Both the position numbers and the translations under genes were made by a program. 64,000 nucleotides of DNA from Anaerolineae bacterium (GTDB lineage: Bacteria; Chloroflexota; Anaerolineae; Aggregatilineales; Phototrophicaceae), in assembly GCA_023382675.1 (NCBI GenBank), contig JAHDWN010000005.1:117407-181406 (forward strand), written 5' to 3'. This document shows, in pieces, positions 1 to 8,436 of this stretch. The first letter of the stretch is position 1, and each line of letters starts with the position of its first letter. The notes beneath the pieces were generated by a model. The model did no database searches. It had not been told where the DNA came from and saw only the letters and a program-made list of their open reading frames with translations.

Positions 1-867
1 TCGACGCCGGTCATCGATGGCGTCCTCGGCGTCTGGGATACGACGCTTGCCACCGACGGCGTTTACGAGCTGTGGCTGACGGCCAACGTCAGCGGCGGCG
101 AGGCCGTGCGCCATCGTGTCGGCCCGCTGCGCATCGAGAACAACCCGCCGCCGTTCGCCGTCCTGCCAACTCCGCCCGTGATCGCGCCCGTGGTGACGCA
201 GGAACCCGTCGCGCCGAGCGGCCCCACGGCGACCGTCGCCGTCGCCAGCGCCAACGTCCGCACGGGCGATTCGACCGACTACCCGGTGATCACCGCCCTG
301 CCACTCGACACTGTGCTGCCCGTGATCGGCATCAGCAACCGTGGCACCCGCTGGTATCAGGTGCGACTGCCGGACGGGCGCGCCGGCTGGGCTGCGCCGA
401 GCGTTGTCCGCATCAGCGGCGATACGAGCGGGCTGCCCCTCGTCCAGCCGCCGCCGATCCCGGCGACACGCACGCCAACACCGGTGCCGACACCCGCCAC
501 CAGCGCGGATCTGGTCGCGGGCATCGTTGTGCTCGACCCGGCCACCCCGACCTGCCAGCAGACGTTCACGGTCGGCTTCGACGTCGCCAACCTGGGCAGC
601 GCGCCGACGACCGTCTCCGGCGTCGTCTCACTGGTCGATTCGCGCGCGGCGGATGGCAGTCCGCAGGGCACGACCATCGGCGGTTTCCCGATCTTGCAGC
701 CTGGGCAGACGTTCCGCGTCAACATGCCGCTGACGATCTCGACCTGGTACAACGAAGTCCACCGGATCACGCTGACGATTGATGCCGGCTTCTCGATCCC
801 GGATCGCGACCGTTCAAACAACACGCGCACCGTCGAATACACGCTGCAAAAAGGTGGCTGCCCGTAG
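1..867 (+). CDS. SH3-domain and CARDB-like exported protein, C-terminal part
   Basis: The reading frame is open from the first base, so the start lies outside the window. The opening residues (GVLGVWDTTLATDGVYELWL) resemble the short beta-rich tails found after penicillin-binding or other surface proteins. A bacterial SH3-like module follows at about nt 226-420 (NVRTGDS...WYQVRLPDGRAGW), then a Pro/Thr-rich linker, then a CARDB-like beta-sandwich at about nt 510-850, ending in Cys-Pro. These modules normally bind cell-wall or surface glycans or mediate adhesion outside the cell. Whether an enzyme domain lies upstream cannot be seen. A bidirectional hairpin follows 20 nt after the stop. Confidence 0.75.
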   Translation, partial: STPVIDGVLGVWDTTLATDGVYELWLTANVSGGEAVRHRVGPLRIENNPPPFAVLPTPPVIAPVVTQEPVAPSGPTATVAVASANVRTGDSTDYPVITALPLDTVLPVIGISNRGTRWYQVRLPDGRAGWAAPSVVRISGDTSGLPLVQPPPIPATRTPTPVPTPATSADLVAGIVVLDPATPTCQQTFTVGFDVANLGSAPTTVSGVVSLVDSRAADGSPQGTTIGGFPILQPGQTFRVNMPLTISTWYNEVHRITLTIDAGFSIPDRDRSNNTRTVEYTLQKGGCP

Positions 868-887
868 CAAAGACCATCAGAATCAAA

Positions 888-912
888 AGAGGCTGGGGTT
901 GGCCCAGCCTCT
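888..912. terminator. bidirectional hairpin between convergent genes
   Basis: A perfect 10-bp stem (AGAGGCTGGG with CCCAGCCTCT) encloses a 5-nt loop. It lies between the stop of the SH3/CARDB gene and the stop of the convergent DUF4397 gene. There is an A-rich flank on the left, which reads as a T-rich tail for the minus strand. It is a plausible shared Rho-independent terminator. Confidence 0.7.
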
Positions 913-933
913 GCTGCTTCAGGATGATGGGCT

Positions 934-1905
934 TTAGCCTGACGCGGTCGGTTCAACAGTCGGTTCGGCGGTCATCGCATCCATGCCTTCCATCGCCGGG
1001 GCGGGATGGAAGCCCGCCATGTTGTTAAGCTGGTCGCCCGACACGCTCTGCACGAATGTCTGCGGATTGTCCGGCGTTCCGGCAATCACGACGAAGTAGA
1101 AGTTGTTCGGCTGAATGTCATCCAGCGAGAAGCGCGACTCGTTCGTTTCGCTGATGACGGCGTGGAGCGTCGTCGTCTCTGCAGGCACAAGAACCGTCAC
1201 ACCGCAGTTGTCGTAACGGCGCTCGGAAGACCCCACCGCGTTACACGTCACCGTGCCACCCTCCTGGTAGGCAGGCACTGCGTCGCCCTGCGCGCAGGTG
1301 TTGAACACCTCTACGTCCGGCGAGACGCGGTTGCCAGAGAGACCAATGTTCGTATCCAGCATCCCCGCATCGCCGTAGAACAGGTCGATGTCCGGGCCGT
1401 CCATCACCGTGTTGATGACCGTGACCTGAGCACAGCCAAAGGGCAGCGCACTGACCTGTTCTTTGACCGTGAAGGCTGCCAGCGTATCATCGGCTGTCGA
1501 GCCTGTGATAGCGAGCGTCGTCCACTGCGAACCGGTCGTGTTCACGGTCACAGGCCCGACCACGATCTCCTCGCTTCCATCCGGCACAAATGACACCGAC
1601 GCCCCGGCGGGAACTTCGGCCCAACCACTGATGGTTCCAGGGGCAAGCGTTTGAATGTCGCTTGGCTCACCGTTCACATACGGCACCAGGTTATTACCCT
1701 CGGACGCGAGATAGGCGATGCGCAGGTGAACCACAGCCTCCGGGCTGAGAGCCATCGGCGTTTCGATCGCCGCAGCCATGTCACCATCCGCGTCCGTTGC
1801 CTCGGCCATCGGCGCTTCCGGCGTCGCCGTCTCCTGCGCGACTGCCTGGATGGCGAGCGCCGCGACGAAGACGTAAATAATCAACAGAAGTGCATAGCGT
1901 TTCAT
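934..1905 (-). CDS. exported DUF4397 protein
   Basis: The start at 1905 is preferred over an in-frame ATG at 1938: it begins a clear signal peptide (MKRYALLLIIYVFVAALA...) and has AGGAG 6 nt upstream. The mature protein has an Ala/Glu/Thr/Pro-rich linker, then a DUF4397-type beta domain (HLRIAYLASEGNNLVPYVNG, followed by APGTISGWAEVPAG). A longer second half has two paired cysteine-containing segments (FGCAQVTV..., FNTCAQGD). The C-terminus is again low-complexity (EPTVEPTASG). DUF4397 proteins are cell-surface proteins of unknown function. It converges on the upstream SH3/CARDB gene and is probably monocistronic. Confidence 0.8.
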   Translation of the reverse strand: MKRYALLLIIYVFVAALAIQAVAQETATPEAPMAEATDADGDMAAAIETPMALSPEAVVHLRIAYLASEGNNLVPYVNGEPSDIQTLAPGTISGWAEVPAGASVSFVPDGSEEIVVGPVTVNTTGSQWTTLAITGSTADDTLAAFTVKEQVSALPFGCAQVTVINTVMDGPDIDLFYGDAGMLDTNIGLSGNRVSPDVEVFNTCAQGDAVPAYQEGGTVTCNAVGSSERRYDNCGVTVLVPAETTTLHAVISETNESRFSLDDIQPNNFYFVVIAGTPDNPQTFVQSVSGDQLNNMAGFHPAPAMEGMDAMTAEPTVEPTASG

Positions 1906-2252
1906 GAGAAACTCCTGACTAACCTCTCTGGGTGGCACAGCATCTCCTATGCGTCGTGTGTGCCAGGTGTCACTTTAGGCGCACGACGGCTGTACGTGAT
2001 GGGCTGAATGACCCATTCGAGATCGACCTCTTGGGCCTAATCGAGGTGCGAGCATAAGGCGTTGGTACTATCGATACCCAAATCTGCGCTTCAAAAACGC
2101 TTAGTCGCCCACAAATGCCCCTGATCGGCAGGCTGGATTCAACCAGGGGTCATGTCTGGTTTTTTCATCAAGAGACGCTTGTCGGTTACGATGAGTGAGC
2201 AGCGAGCAATCGCCACTCGCATTTTTACGGGGTTTGCGCTTCAATTGTTTGT
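1906..2252. other. intergenic region between divergent DUF4397 and BchI-like genes
   Basis: No open frame of convincing length is present. It must hold the promoters of both divergent genes. On the minus strand a weak match, TTGAAG with a 17-nt gap and ATAGTA, lies near 2095-2067. On the plus strand an imperfect CCCCTG...CAGGGG repeat is followed by a T-run near 2160. I see no repeat family or RNA gene here. Confidence 0.4.
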
Positions 2253-3464
2253 ATGAACGATCTGCTTCCCGATCTCGAACACGGACAATCGTCCGTCTTG
2301 ATGCGCCTGCTCAACCGGAGCGGCGCGCGCGGTGTCCTCAGCGCCGATGCGCCCGACCTTGGCCTGGCGGAGATTCGCCCCTACCCATTCCTGGCGCTCG
2401 TCGGCCAGTACGAGATGCGCATCGCCCTGCTGCTGGCAGTCATCAACCCGGCCATCGGCGGCGTGCTGCTGATCGGCCCGCGCGGCACCGGCAAGACAAC
2501 CGCCGTCCGCAGCCTGATCGACATCCTGCCGGATACGGAGGTCAGCGACTGCGACGAAGGCGCGCTGCCGGAGGACTTGCAGCACGAGTCCGCGCGGCTG
2601 CTCTACCCGGACTGCTACGAGCGTTTTCACAACGGCGAGACGATTTCGCACTTCGAGCGCGTCAAGCTGGTCGAACTGCCGCTGAACGCGCGGCTGGAAG
2701 ATGTCGTCGGCGGCATCAACGAGCGCGTGGCGGCGACGCAGCAGCGCATCAAGCTCGAACGCGGCATCCTGGCGCGCGCTGACCAGAATCTGCTCTACAT
2801 CGACGAGGTCAATCTGCTCAACGACGAGATCGTCGATGCCATCCTCGATGCCGCCGCCCAGGGCAGTTACACCGTGCGCCGCGGCGCGATGGTCGGCACC
2901 TATCGCTCGCGTTTCTCGCTGATCGGCTCGATGAACCCGGAGGAAGGCCGCCTGCGCCCGCAGATCCTTGACCGCTTCGGGCTGCGCGTCAGCGTGCGCG
3001 GGCTGACCGCCGGCGAGGATCGGTTGGAGGTTTACAACCGCGTGCGCCTTTACCGGCAGCATCCGGGCGCGTTCGCGCGCCAATGGGAGCGGACGACGGC
3101 GGACGTGCGCGAGGATGTGCTGGCAGCGCGGGCGCTGCTCAAAGAGGTCAAGCTGGCCGATGATGCCGTCTCGGTCGGGCTGGCGCTGGTCGAGCGGCTG
3201 GCGATTGACAGCCACCGCGCGGAATACACCCTGTTCGAGGCAGCGCGCGCCCATGCGGCGGCGGATGGGCGCGATCTGGCGACGGTCGCCGATGTGCGGT
3301 TCGTCGCGCCGATGGCCCTGCGCCAGCGCCGCAGCGAATTCATGATCAACTTCTTCGAGCAGCAGGCCGAAGAAGACACGCAGATCCGCGATTACATCGA
3401 CGTGCTCACGGGAAATGGCACACAGCCACAGCGGCGTAAAGGACGCAGAAGGGATCAAAGTTGA
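2253..3464 (+). CDS. bchI: magnesium-chelatase subunit I-like AAA+ ATPase
   Basis: At 403 residues it is close to the length of BchI/ChlI. The AAA+ core is complete: Walker A GPRGTGKT at residues 75-82, Walker B NLLYIDEVNLL, and the family signatures VGQ.EM..ALLLAVINP, ED.VGGI and GSMNPEEGRLRPQILDRFGL. BchI works with BchD and BchH to insert Mg into protoporphyrin, but neither partner is in the window and no other tetrapyrrole-insertion gene is near. It may therefore serve another chelatase or act as a stand-alone MoxR-like ATPase. The stop overlaps the start of the next gene (TTGA), so the two are probably translationally coupled. The family assignment is firm; the substrate is not. Confidence 0.85.
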   Translation: MNDLLPDLEHGQSSVLMRLLNRSGARGVLSADAPDLGLAEIRPYPFLALVGQYEMRIALLLAVINPAIGGVLLIGPRGTGKTTAVRSLIDILPDTEVSDCDEGALPEDLQHESARLLYPDCYERFHNGETISHFERVKLVELPLNARLEDVVGGINERVAATQQRIKLERGILARADQNLLYIDEVNLLNDEIVDAILDAAAQGSYTVRRGAMVGTYRSRFSLIGSMNPEEGRLRPQILDRFGLRVSVRGLTAGEDRLEVYNRVRLYRQHPGAFARQWERTTADVREDVLAARALLKEVKLADDAVSVGLALVERLAIDSHRAEYTLFEAARAHAAADGRDLATVADVRFVAPMALRQRRSEFMINFFEQQAEEDTQIRDYIDVLTGNGTQPQRRKGRRRDQS

Positions 3465-4150
3465 CCAGCGGAAATCCCGATCAAGCGACATGGTCAGCCG
3501 TAGACGACTACTTCGCCAAATACATGCCAACCTCCGATTCACTTCTGGAAGCGGCGCTTACAGCCAGCGCGGCGGCCCGCCTGCCGGAGATCAATGTCAC
3601 ACCCAGCCAGGGCAAGTTCCTGATGCTGCTGGCGCAAATGCAGGGCGCACGTCGCATCCTGGAGATCGGCACGCTCGGCGGCTACAGCACGATCTGGCTG
3701 GCACGCGCCCTGCCGCCGGGCGGACATTTAGTCACCCTGGAAGCCGACGCGAATCATGCCCGTATCGCCCGCGCCAACATCGCGCGTGCCGGGCTGACCA
3801 GGCTGGTCGAACTGCGGCTGGGCCGCGCGCTGGACACGCTGCCCATGCTCGTAGGCGAGCAGCAAAAGCCATTCGACTTCATCTTCATCGACGCTGACAA
3901 GGTGAACAATCCAGAGTACTTCGACTGGTCGTTAAAGCTTTCCCATCGTGGCACCGTGATCATCATCGACAACGTCGTGCGCAATGGCAAGGTGGTCGAT
4001 GAGCATAACCCTGATATGTCCGTCCAGGGCGTGCAGCGCCTCAACAAGATGATCGCCAACGAGCCGCGCGTGACCGCGACCGCCGTCCAGACGGTCGGCA
4101 GCAAGGGCTACGACGGCTTCATCCTGGCGCTTGTCATCCAGGATGTATAA
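3461..4150 (+). CDS. class I O-methyltransferase (COMT/MdmC family)
   Basis: The TTG start at 3461 overlaps the TGA of the BchI-like gene and has GAAGGG about 7 nt upstream. The 229-residue protein has the SAM-binding motif ILEIGTLGGYSTIWLA, an acidic residue closing strand 2 (VTLEAD), and the metal-site motif FDFIFIDADK typical of cation-dependent catechol/caffeoyl-CoA O-methyltransferases. IIIDNVVRNGKV is also typical of the family. The acceptor is unknown. Coupling to a BchI-like ATPase is notable but does not by itself prove a tetrapyrrole role, because this family is distinct from BchM. Confidence 0.85.
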   Translation: MTSGNPDQATWSAVDDYFAKYMPTSDSLLEAALTASAAARLPEINVTPSQGKFLMLLAQMQGARRILEIGTLGGYSTIWLARALPPGGHLVTLEADANHARIARANIARAGLTRLVELRLGRALDTLPMLVGEQQKPFDFIFIDADKVNNPEYFDWSLKLSHRGTVIIIDNVVRNGKVVDEHNPDMSVQGVQRLNKMIANEPRVTATAVQTVGSKGYDGFILALVIQDV

Positions 4151-4218
4151 GTAGCAGCGCCCGGCGTGCAGCATCCTGCGGGCACAGTGCAGCGTTTAAT
4201 CAAACACGAGGTCAACAA

Positions 4219-4878
4219 ATGGACGCTTCGACGGTACGCTCGATCCAAGTGGGCTTGCCCGCCGAATACGGCGCGGATGCCATTTCACAGAAACCCTGGC
4301 AATCAGGCATCTTCAAGTTCCCGGTCGAAGGCCGCGTCTGGCTCGACACGCTCAATCTGGTTGGCGATGGGCAGCAGGATCTGGAAAATCACGGCGGCCC
4401 ATACCGCGCCATCCTGACCTACAGCGCCGATCACTATCCTGTCTGGCGTGAAGAACTCGCCCGGCCTGACCTGCCATATGGCGCATTTGGCGAAAATCTT
4501 ACGGTTGACGGCATCGATGAGACGAGCGTGTGCCTGGGCGACGTGTACGCCGTCGGTGAGGCGGTCGTCCAGGTGACACAGCCACGTCTGCCCTGCTGGA
4601 AGCTGGCGCGCCGCTGGGGCATCAAAGACCTGACGGCGCGTGTCGAGGCGCGTCAGTGGGGCGGCTGGTATCAGCGCGTCTTGCAGCCGGGTTACATCCA
4701 GGCGGGCGCTCGTTATCGTTTGCTCGAACGCAGCTATCCCCAATTCTCGATCCGGGCCATTTTGCAGATGGTCAAGGACAAAGGCGCGCCGCCAGAGATG
4801 CTGGACACGCTGAGCAAAATCGACGCCTTCACCCCAAGCTGGCGAGAATGGTGCGTCGATAGGCTCAAGGTGAACTAG
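4219..4878 (+). CDS. MOSC domain protein, YiiM-like
   Basis: The 219-residue protein begins IRSIQVGLP-like and carries the MOSC core with GDGQQDLENHGGP, YGAFGENLTVDG, the strand VYAVGEAVVQVTQPRLPCWKLA with the conserved Cys, and the C-terminal three-helix 3-alpha extension. MOSC proteins of the YiiM type reduce N-hydroxylated substrates using molybdenum cofactor bound through the conserved cysteine. The start ATG at 4219 follows an AACACGAGG-like site. The stop overlaps by 2 nt with the stop of the convergent next gene. Confidence 0.88.
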   Translation: MDASTVRSIQVGLPAEYGADAISQKPWQSGIFKFPVEGRVWLDTLNLVGDGQQDLENHGGPYRAILTYSADHYPVWREELARPDLPYGAFGENLTVDGIDETSVCLGDVYAVGEAVVQVTQPRLPCWKLARRWGIKDLTARVEARQWGGWYQRVLQPGYIQAGARYRLLERSYPQFSIRAILQMVKDKGAPPEMLDTLSKIDAFTPSWREWCVDRLKVN

Positions 4879-5267
4879 CCGCCAGCGACCGCCGTCGCGG
4901 TCACCTGCTCGACAATGTGCGTGGCCGTCAACGCAACCGGATCCATAGCCGCTGGTACATTCGTCGCCTGCGCCTGATCGCCGAAGGCAGCCTGCCCCGT
5001 CGCCGCATCGACAAGGTGGGTCGCCGTCAGCGCCAATGGATCAACATTCGCCGAGATCCCTGCCGCCATTGCTGTCGCCTCATCCACGACGCGCGTGGCG
5101 GTCAGCGCCAGGTCAACCGGGGCCACCTGTACACTGTTCACCGCTGAGGGTGGCACACTCCTGATCTGGAAGACCAGCAGCATCGCCAGCGCGCCCAGCA
5201 TGAACGCCACCACCAGCAGCCAGCCCGAAAAGCGCCGAGTCTCATCGTGCTTACGTTTCTCACCCAT
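4875..5267 (-). CDS. membrane-anchored protein with three ALTAT repeats
   Basis: AGGAG lies 7 nt before the ATG at 5267. The 130-residue protein has a basic N-terminus (MGEKRKHDETRR), one transmembrane helix (WLLVVAFMLGALAMLLVF) and an exported tail made of three similar units of about 30 residues. Each unit contains D-x-x-ALTAT followed by a hydrophobic pair, Val and Asp/Glu, then an Ala/Thr run (VDLALTATRVVDEATA, VDPLALTATHLVDAATG, MDPVALTATHIVEQVTA). I do not recognise the family. Single-pass topology with a repeat tail suggests an envelope role. It converges on the MOSC gene with overlapping stops. Confidence 0.65.
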   Translation of the reverse strand: MGEKRKHDETRRFSGWLLVVAFMLGALAMLLVFQIRSVPPSAVNSVQVAPVDLALTATRVVDEATAMAAGISANVDPLALTATHLVDAATGQAAFGDQAQATNVPAAMDPVALTATHIVEQVTATAVAGG

Positions 5268-5432
5268 GGTGATCTCCTCGCATTTCGCCTCTCTCAGCGA
5301 TTACGAAGAAACCGCAACCAAGTTGCAGATCTCTAATCCACCCACATTCAGCGCCGCATTCTCGCGCTAACCTATGGTATCCTTGGCCTGACAGATACAG
5401 AGATCGCTTGCGATAAGTCAGGCGTTTGCCCT

Positions 5433-6113
5433 ATGCTGACTCAGAAAACCACGACCGCAGTCCGCAGCACTGCACACCCAACTGATGTCCAGTATCTCCC
5501 CATCCTGATCCTGTTCGTTCTGCTCGCCGCCTATGCGCTGCTGCCCTGGGTGACACACCCGACCGCCGCGCTGACGAGCAACGCCTACGATCTGGCGGAG
5601 TGGGCGAGCATCTTCCCGGCGGTGCGCAGCGATCCGCTGCTGCTGACCGCCCTGCTGCTGCGCCTGCCTCTGGTCGGCGTGGCCTGGTGGGTCGCTGGCT
5701 GGAATGCAAAATCGAATGTACGGGCGGGATATGGTAGTGTACGAGCGGGATATATCCCGCCCGTACTCCAGGGCTTGATTGTCGTCGTGATCGCAATCGC
5801 GCTGCTGCCGCCGTTCGAATTCCTGACTGGCGGGCGCGGCGATCCGAATTATCAGCAGCAGGCGCTGCTGGCCGCCGCCGCATTCCTCGGCGGGCTGGCG
5901 ATCTTGTGGTGGCGCAGCAGGGCGCATCATGATGCGCCCCTACGCATTCTGGTGGCTGTCGCGCTCGTGATCGGCGCGGGCGCGGGCCTCTGGGGCATAG
6001 CGCAGGCGCTCAATCTGTGGCAGAACGTCGGCATCACGGCCAGCATCGGTGCGGGCGGCATCGTTTTCGCAGCGGCGGCGCTCGTCGCGGCCTGGCTCAC
6101 GCTGCGCGCCTAG
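5433..6113 (+). CDS. multi-pass membrane protein containing two inserted palindromes
   Basis: The 226-residue hydrophobic protein has about six predicted membrane segments (YLPILILFVLLAAYALL, LLLTALLLRLPLVGVAWW, GLIVVVIAIALLPP, ALLAAAAFLGGLAILWW, LRILVAVALVIGAGAGLW, GIVFAAAALVAAWLTL). No known family is recognised. Two repeats lie in frame in its coding sequence: a composite palindrome at 5718-5766, giving the loop VRAGYGSVRAGYIPP, and a perfect 20-bp palindrome at 5920-5939, giving RAHHDAPLR. Both fall in loops between helices, so the frame and probably the fold are kept. The YkgJ-like gene starts 3 nt after the stop. Confidence 0.65.
   Translation: MLTQKTTTAVRSTAHPTDVQYLPILILFVLLAAYALLPWVTHPTAALTSNAYDLAEWASIFPAVRSDPLLLTALLLRLPLVGVAWWVAGWNAKSNVRAGYGSVRAGYIPPVLQGLIVVVIAIALLPPFEFLTGGRGDPNYQQQALLAAAAFLGGLAILWWRSRAHHDAPLRILVAVALVIGAGAGLWGIAQALNLWQNVGITASIGAGGIVFAAAALVAAWLTLRA
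5718..5766. repeat. composite REP-like palindrome, family A copy 1
   Basis: GTACGGGCGGGATAT (5718-5732) is followed by a variant direct copy GTACGAGCGGGATAT (5739-5753) and its inverted partner ATATCCCGCCCGTAC (5752-5766). The second and third parts form a hairpin. The same 15-mer and its inverted partner recur at 26470-26497 inside a REP-associated transposase gene. Here it sits in frame inside the membrane-protein gene. Confidence 0.85.
5920..5939. repeat. perfect 20-bp palindrome, REP-like
   Basis: GGGCGCATCATGATGCGCCC is a perfect palindrome. On the minus strand it is preceded by CGTAG, the same prefix as the repeats at 10181 and 46179. It lies in frame within the membrane-protein gene at 5433-6113. 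Confidence 0.75.
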
Positions 6114-6116
6114 CCG

Positions 6117-6404
6117 ATGGAATGTCGCGTAGGCTGTGGCGCTTGCTGTATCGCGCCTTCGATCTCGTCGCCGATCCCGGGGATGCCGCAGGGCAAGCCC
6201 GCCGGTGTCCGCTGCGTGCAGTTGACAGAGGACAACCGCTGTAAACTGTTCGGCCAGCCCGAACGCCCGGCTGTCTGTGTGCGCCTGCGTCCCAGCGCCG
6301 ATATGTGCGGCGAGACGAACGCCGACGCCTTCATCCTTCTGAGCGAACTGGAAATCCTGACAACCGTCTCGCCCAGCCCACCGCGTTCAAACGTCACCGA
6401 CTGA
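6117..6404 (+). CDS. YkgJ-family cysteine cluster protein
   Basis: This short protein of 95 residues has the family pattern [13 protein letters not shown] near the N-terminus, [12 protein letters not shown], then [13 protein letters not shown] and MCGET. Eight conserved cysteines are suited to binding zinc or an iron-sulfur cluster; the biochemical role of the family is unproved. The ATG lies 3 nt after the stop of the membrane-protein gene, so co-transcription is likely. The length matches the short E. coli-type members. Confidence 0.85.
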   Translation: MECRVGCGACCIAPSISSPIPGMPQGKPAGVRCVQLTEDNRCKLFGQPERPAVCVRLRPSADMCGETNADAFILLSELEILTTVSPSPPRSNVTD

Positions 6405-6549
6405 CCATCGCGCTGCGCCCGCGAACATTCAGAAACACGTCAAAGGCCGCAGAATCAATCATTAGGACGCGATCCACCCCCAGTTACAGAGGGATTCTTC
6501 GACTTCCCAAGCGCCTATACTGAAGAAAAATCTTCATTGGCGGAGGTCG

Positions 6550-7350
6550 ATGATGGAAGATCAACAAGTGTTGACGCCGGAGACGAAAACAGAATCCGGC
6601 TACGATCCTTTCGAAATCCAGGCCGAGTTTGGCATCACCAAGCATATGGGCGGCGTGGACGCGACGGACATCCTCGCCAAACAGTGCCGGATCGGCGCTG
6701 GCAGCCACGTGCTCGATGCGGGCTGTGGCGTGGGCATTACGCCCATCTCCCTGGCGAAACAATACGGGTGTACCGTCGTCGGCGTGGACATCCGCGACAG
6801 CATGATCGCGCGCGCCAGAGAACGCGCCCAGAAACAACAGATGGCCGATAAGGTGCAGTTCCGGGTCGCTGATGTGCAGGCGCTGCCGTTCGAGGATAAC
6901 CAGTTCGACGCCGTGATCAGCGAGTCGGTGCTGGCATTCCCTGAGGACAAGCTGCGCGCCGTGGCGGAGTATGTCCGCGTGACCAAGCACGGCGGCTATG
7001 TCGGCCTGAACGAAACCATCTGGATCAAACCGCCTACGCCTGAACTCCTGGAATACCTCGCCCATGCTGGCTCGCAGACCCAACTCCTGACGCACGAGGA
7101 TATGCAAGCGCTGCTACGTGCCAACGGCCTGGAAGTCGTTCTCGCCCAGGCCTACGAGATTTCCCCACGGCAAGAAGCCCGTGCGCAGATCAAACGGGTC
7201 GGCTGGGGGCATATCCTTGGCAGCTGGTGGCGAGCGCTCAAGATGTACGTCACCAAGCCAGCCTATCGAGCGTACCTTCAGGACGCGCTGGGAACACCGA
7301 AAGAAGCGGCAGGCTACATGGGCTATGGCCTGTATGTAGGCCGGAAGTGA
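6550..7350 (+). CDS. SAM-dependent methyltransferase (UbiE/type 11)
   Basis: Two adjacent ATGs (6550 and 6553) follow GGAGG at 6542-6546; the second has the better spacing. The 266-residue protein has motif I VLDAGCGVGITPISLA, motif post-I VVGVDI, motif II FDAVISESVLAF, and a region IRDSMIARARERA typical of type 11 class I methyltransferases. The substrate cannot be told. A C-terminal extension (WGHILGSWWRALKMYVTKPAYRA...) resembles small-molecule methyltransferases acting on lipids or quinones. It stands alone between short intergenic regions. Confidence 0.82.
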   Translation: MMEDQQVLTPETKTESGYDPFEIQAEFGITKHMGGVDATDILAKQCRIGAGSHVLDAGCGVGITPISLAKQYGCTVVGVDIRDSMIARARERAQKQQMADKVQFRVADVQALPFEDNQFDAVISESVLAFPEDKLRAVAEYVRVTKHGGYVGLNETIWIKPPTPELLEYLAHAGSQTQLLTHEDMQALLRANGLEVVLAQAYEISPRQEARAQIKRVGWGHILGSWWRALKMYVTKPAYRAYLQDALGTPKEAAGYMGYGLYVGRK

Positions 7351-7422
7351 ATCATTGCCTGAGACGGGTATTTGACGCGACAATAGTACCCGGCAGGACT
7401 CGCGACTCAAGAAAGGCCTCTC

Positions 7423-8373
7423 ATGCAGCAGTACATCGAGATTGATAGCGTCGCCGCCGCGCCGAACAGCAAGGCCAGCGGCTACGTGACTGTCCCCGGC
7501 ACGAACACCCAGATTCCGCTGATCATCGTCAACGGCGCGGACGATGGGCACATCCTGCTCGTCACGGCGGGCGTCCACGGCGCGGAGTACCCCTCCATCG
7601 AAGCGGCGCTGCGCCTCGCAGCCGAGCTTGATCCCGCGCAGATGCGCGGCGCGGTACTGATCGTGCCCGTGGTCAGCCAGTCGGCCTTCTTCGAGCGGCA
7701 GACGTTCATCCTGCCGGAAGACGGCAAGAACCCCAACCGCCAGTTCCCCGGCAAGGCCACCGGCACACTTTCCGAACGCATCGCTCACACGCTGACAAAC
7801 AAGATCGCCGCCCGCGCCAGCGCCTGGGTCGATCTGCATGGCGGCGACCTCCCGGAAGCGCTCGTGCCGTTGATCGGCTACCTGCGCAGCGATGACCCGG
7901 TCTTGAGCGCCAGCGTCAACAGCATGGTCACAGCGTTCGGCATTCAGATCGTCGTCAGCCCGGCGCAGCTCGTCGGCACGACCCTGCACGCCGCCGCTGA
8001 ACTGCGCATCCCGGCGCTCATCGCCGAGGCCGGTCAATTGGGACGCCGTGACCCCGCGGACACGCAGCGGCTGGTGACCGGCTGCACCAACGTTGCCCGG
8101 CGGCTGGGCATTCTGCCAGGGGATGTCGCGCCGGTGCGCGTGCGCGAATTCCGCGATTGGCCGTGGGTGCGCTCGTCGCACGCGGGCTGCTGGTATCCGG
8201 CGGTGCAGGTGGGTGAAACAGTGCGCGAAGGCCAGGTGATCGGCGCTGTCACCGACCTTTTCGGTGTGCGCCAGGCCGATTATCATGCCCCGGCATCCGG
8301 GGTGGTCCTGCTGCTGTGGCAGGCACTCGCCGTCCGTGTGGGCGATCCGCTGGCAGGCGTGGCCGTAGCATAA
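7423..8373 (+). CDS. succinylglutamate desuccinylase/aspartoacylase family hydrolase
   Basis: The 316-residue protein has the zinc-carboxypeptidase-like motif GVHGAEYPSIEAA, which supplies His and Glu ligands, then NPNRQFPG and WVDLHGGDLPE with the third His. The final 100 residues form the barrel-like domain seen in AstE/ASPA-type deacylases (HAGCWYPAVQVGETVREGQVIG, DYHAPASGVVLLL). It probably removes an acyl group from an amino acid or similar amide. AAAGG lies 8 nt before the ATG. A bidirectional hairpin follows the stop. Confidence 0.85.
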   Translation: MQQYIEIDSVAAAPNSKASGYVTVPGTNTQIPLIIVNGADDGHILLVTAGVHGAEYPSIEAALRLAAELDPAQMRGAVLIVPVVSQSAFFERQTFILPEDGKNPNRQFPGKATGTLSERIAHTLTNKIAARASAWVDLHGGDLPEALVPLIGYLRSDDPVLSASVNSMVTAFGIQIVVSPAQLVGTTLHAAAELRIPALIAEAGQLGRRDPADTQRLVTGCTNVARRLGILPGDVAPVRVREFRDWPWVRSSHAGCWYPAVQVGETVREGQVIGAVTDLFGVRQADYHAPASGVVLLLWQALAVRVGDPLAGVAVA

Positions 8374-8378
8374 AAACA

Positions 8379-8397
8379 GGGCAGCTTGGCGCTGCCC
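8379..8397. terminator. bidirectional terminator hairpin
   Basis: GGGCAGC (8379-8385) pairs with GCTGCCC (8391-8397) around a 5-nt loop. A-run TAAAAAC lies on the left and GGTTTT a little to the right, so it can end both the hydrolase gene (plus) and acpP (minus). Confidence 0.75.
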
Positions 8398-8436
8398 CGT
8401 CGGTTTTCTCAAGCGGTGGCCGGATGACCGGCGCGA

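Noticed and set aside
2253-4150. Bacteriochlorophyll gene cluster
   Set aside because: Only one chelatase-like subunit is present and the methyltransferase is of catechol type, not BchM.
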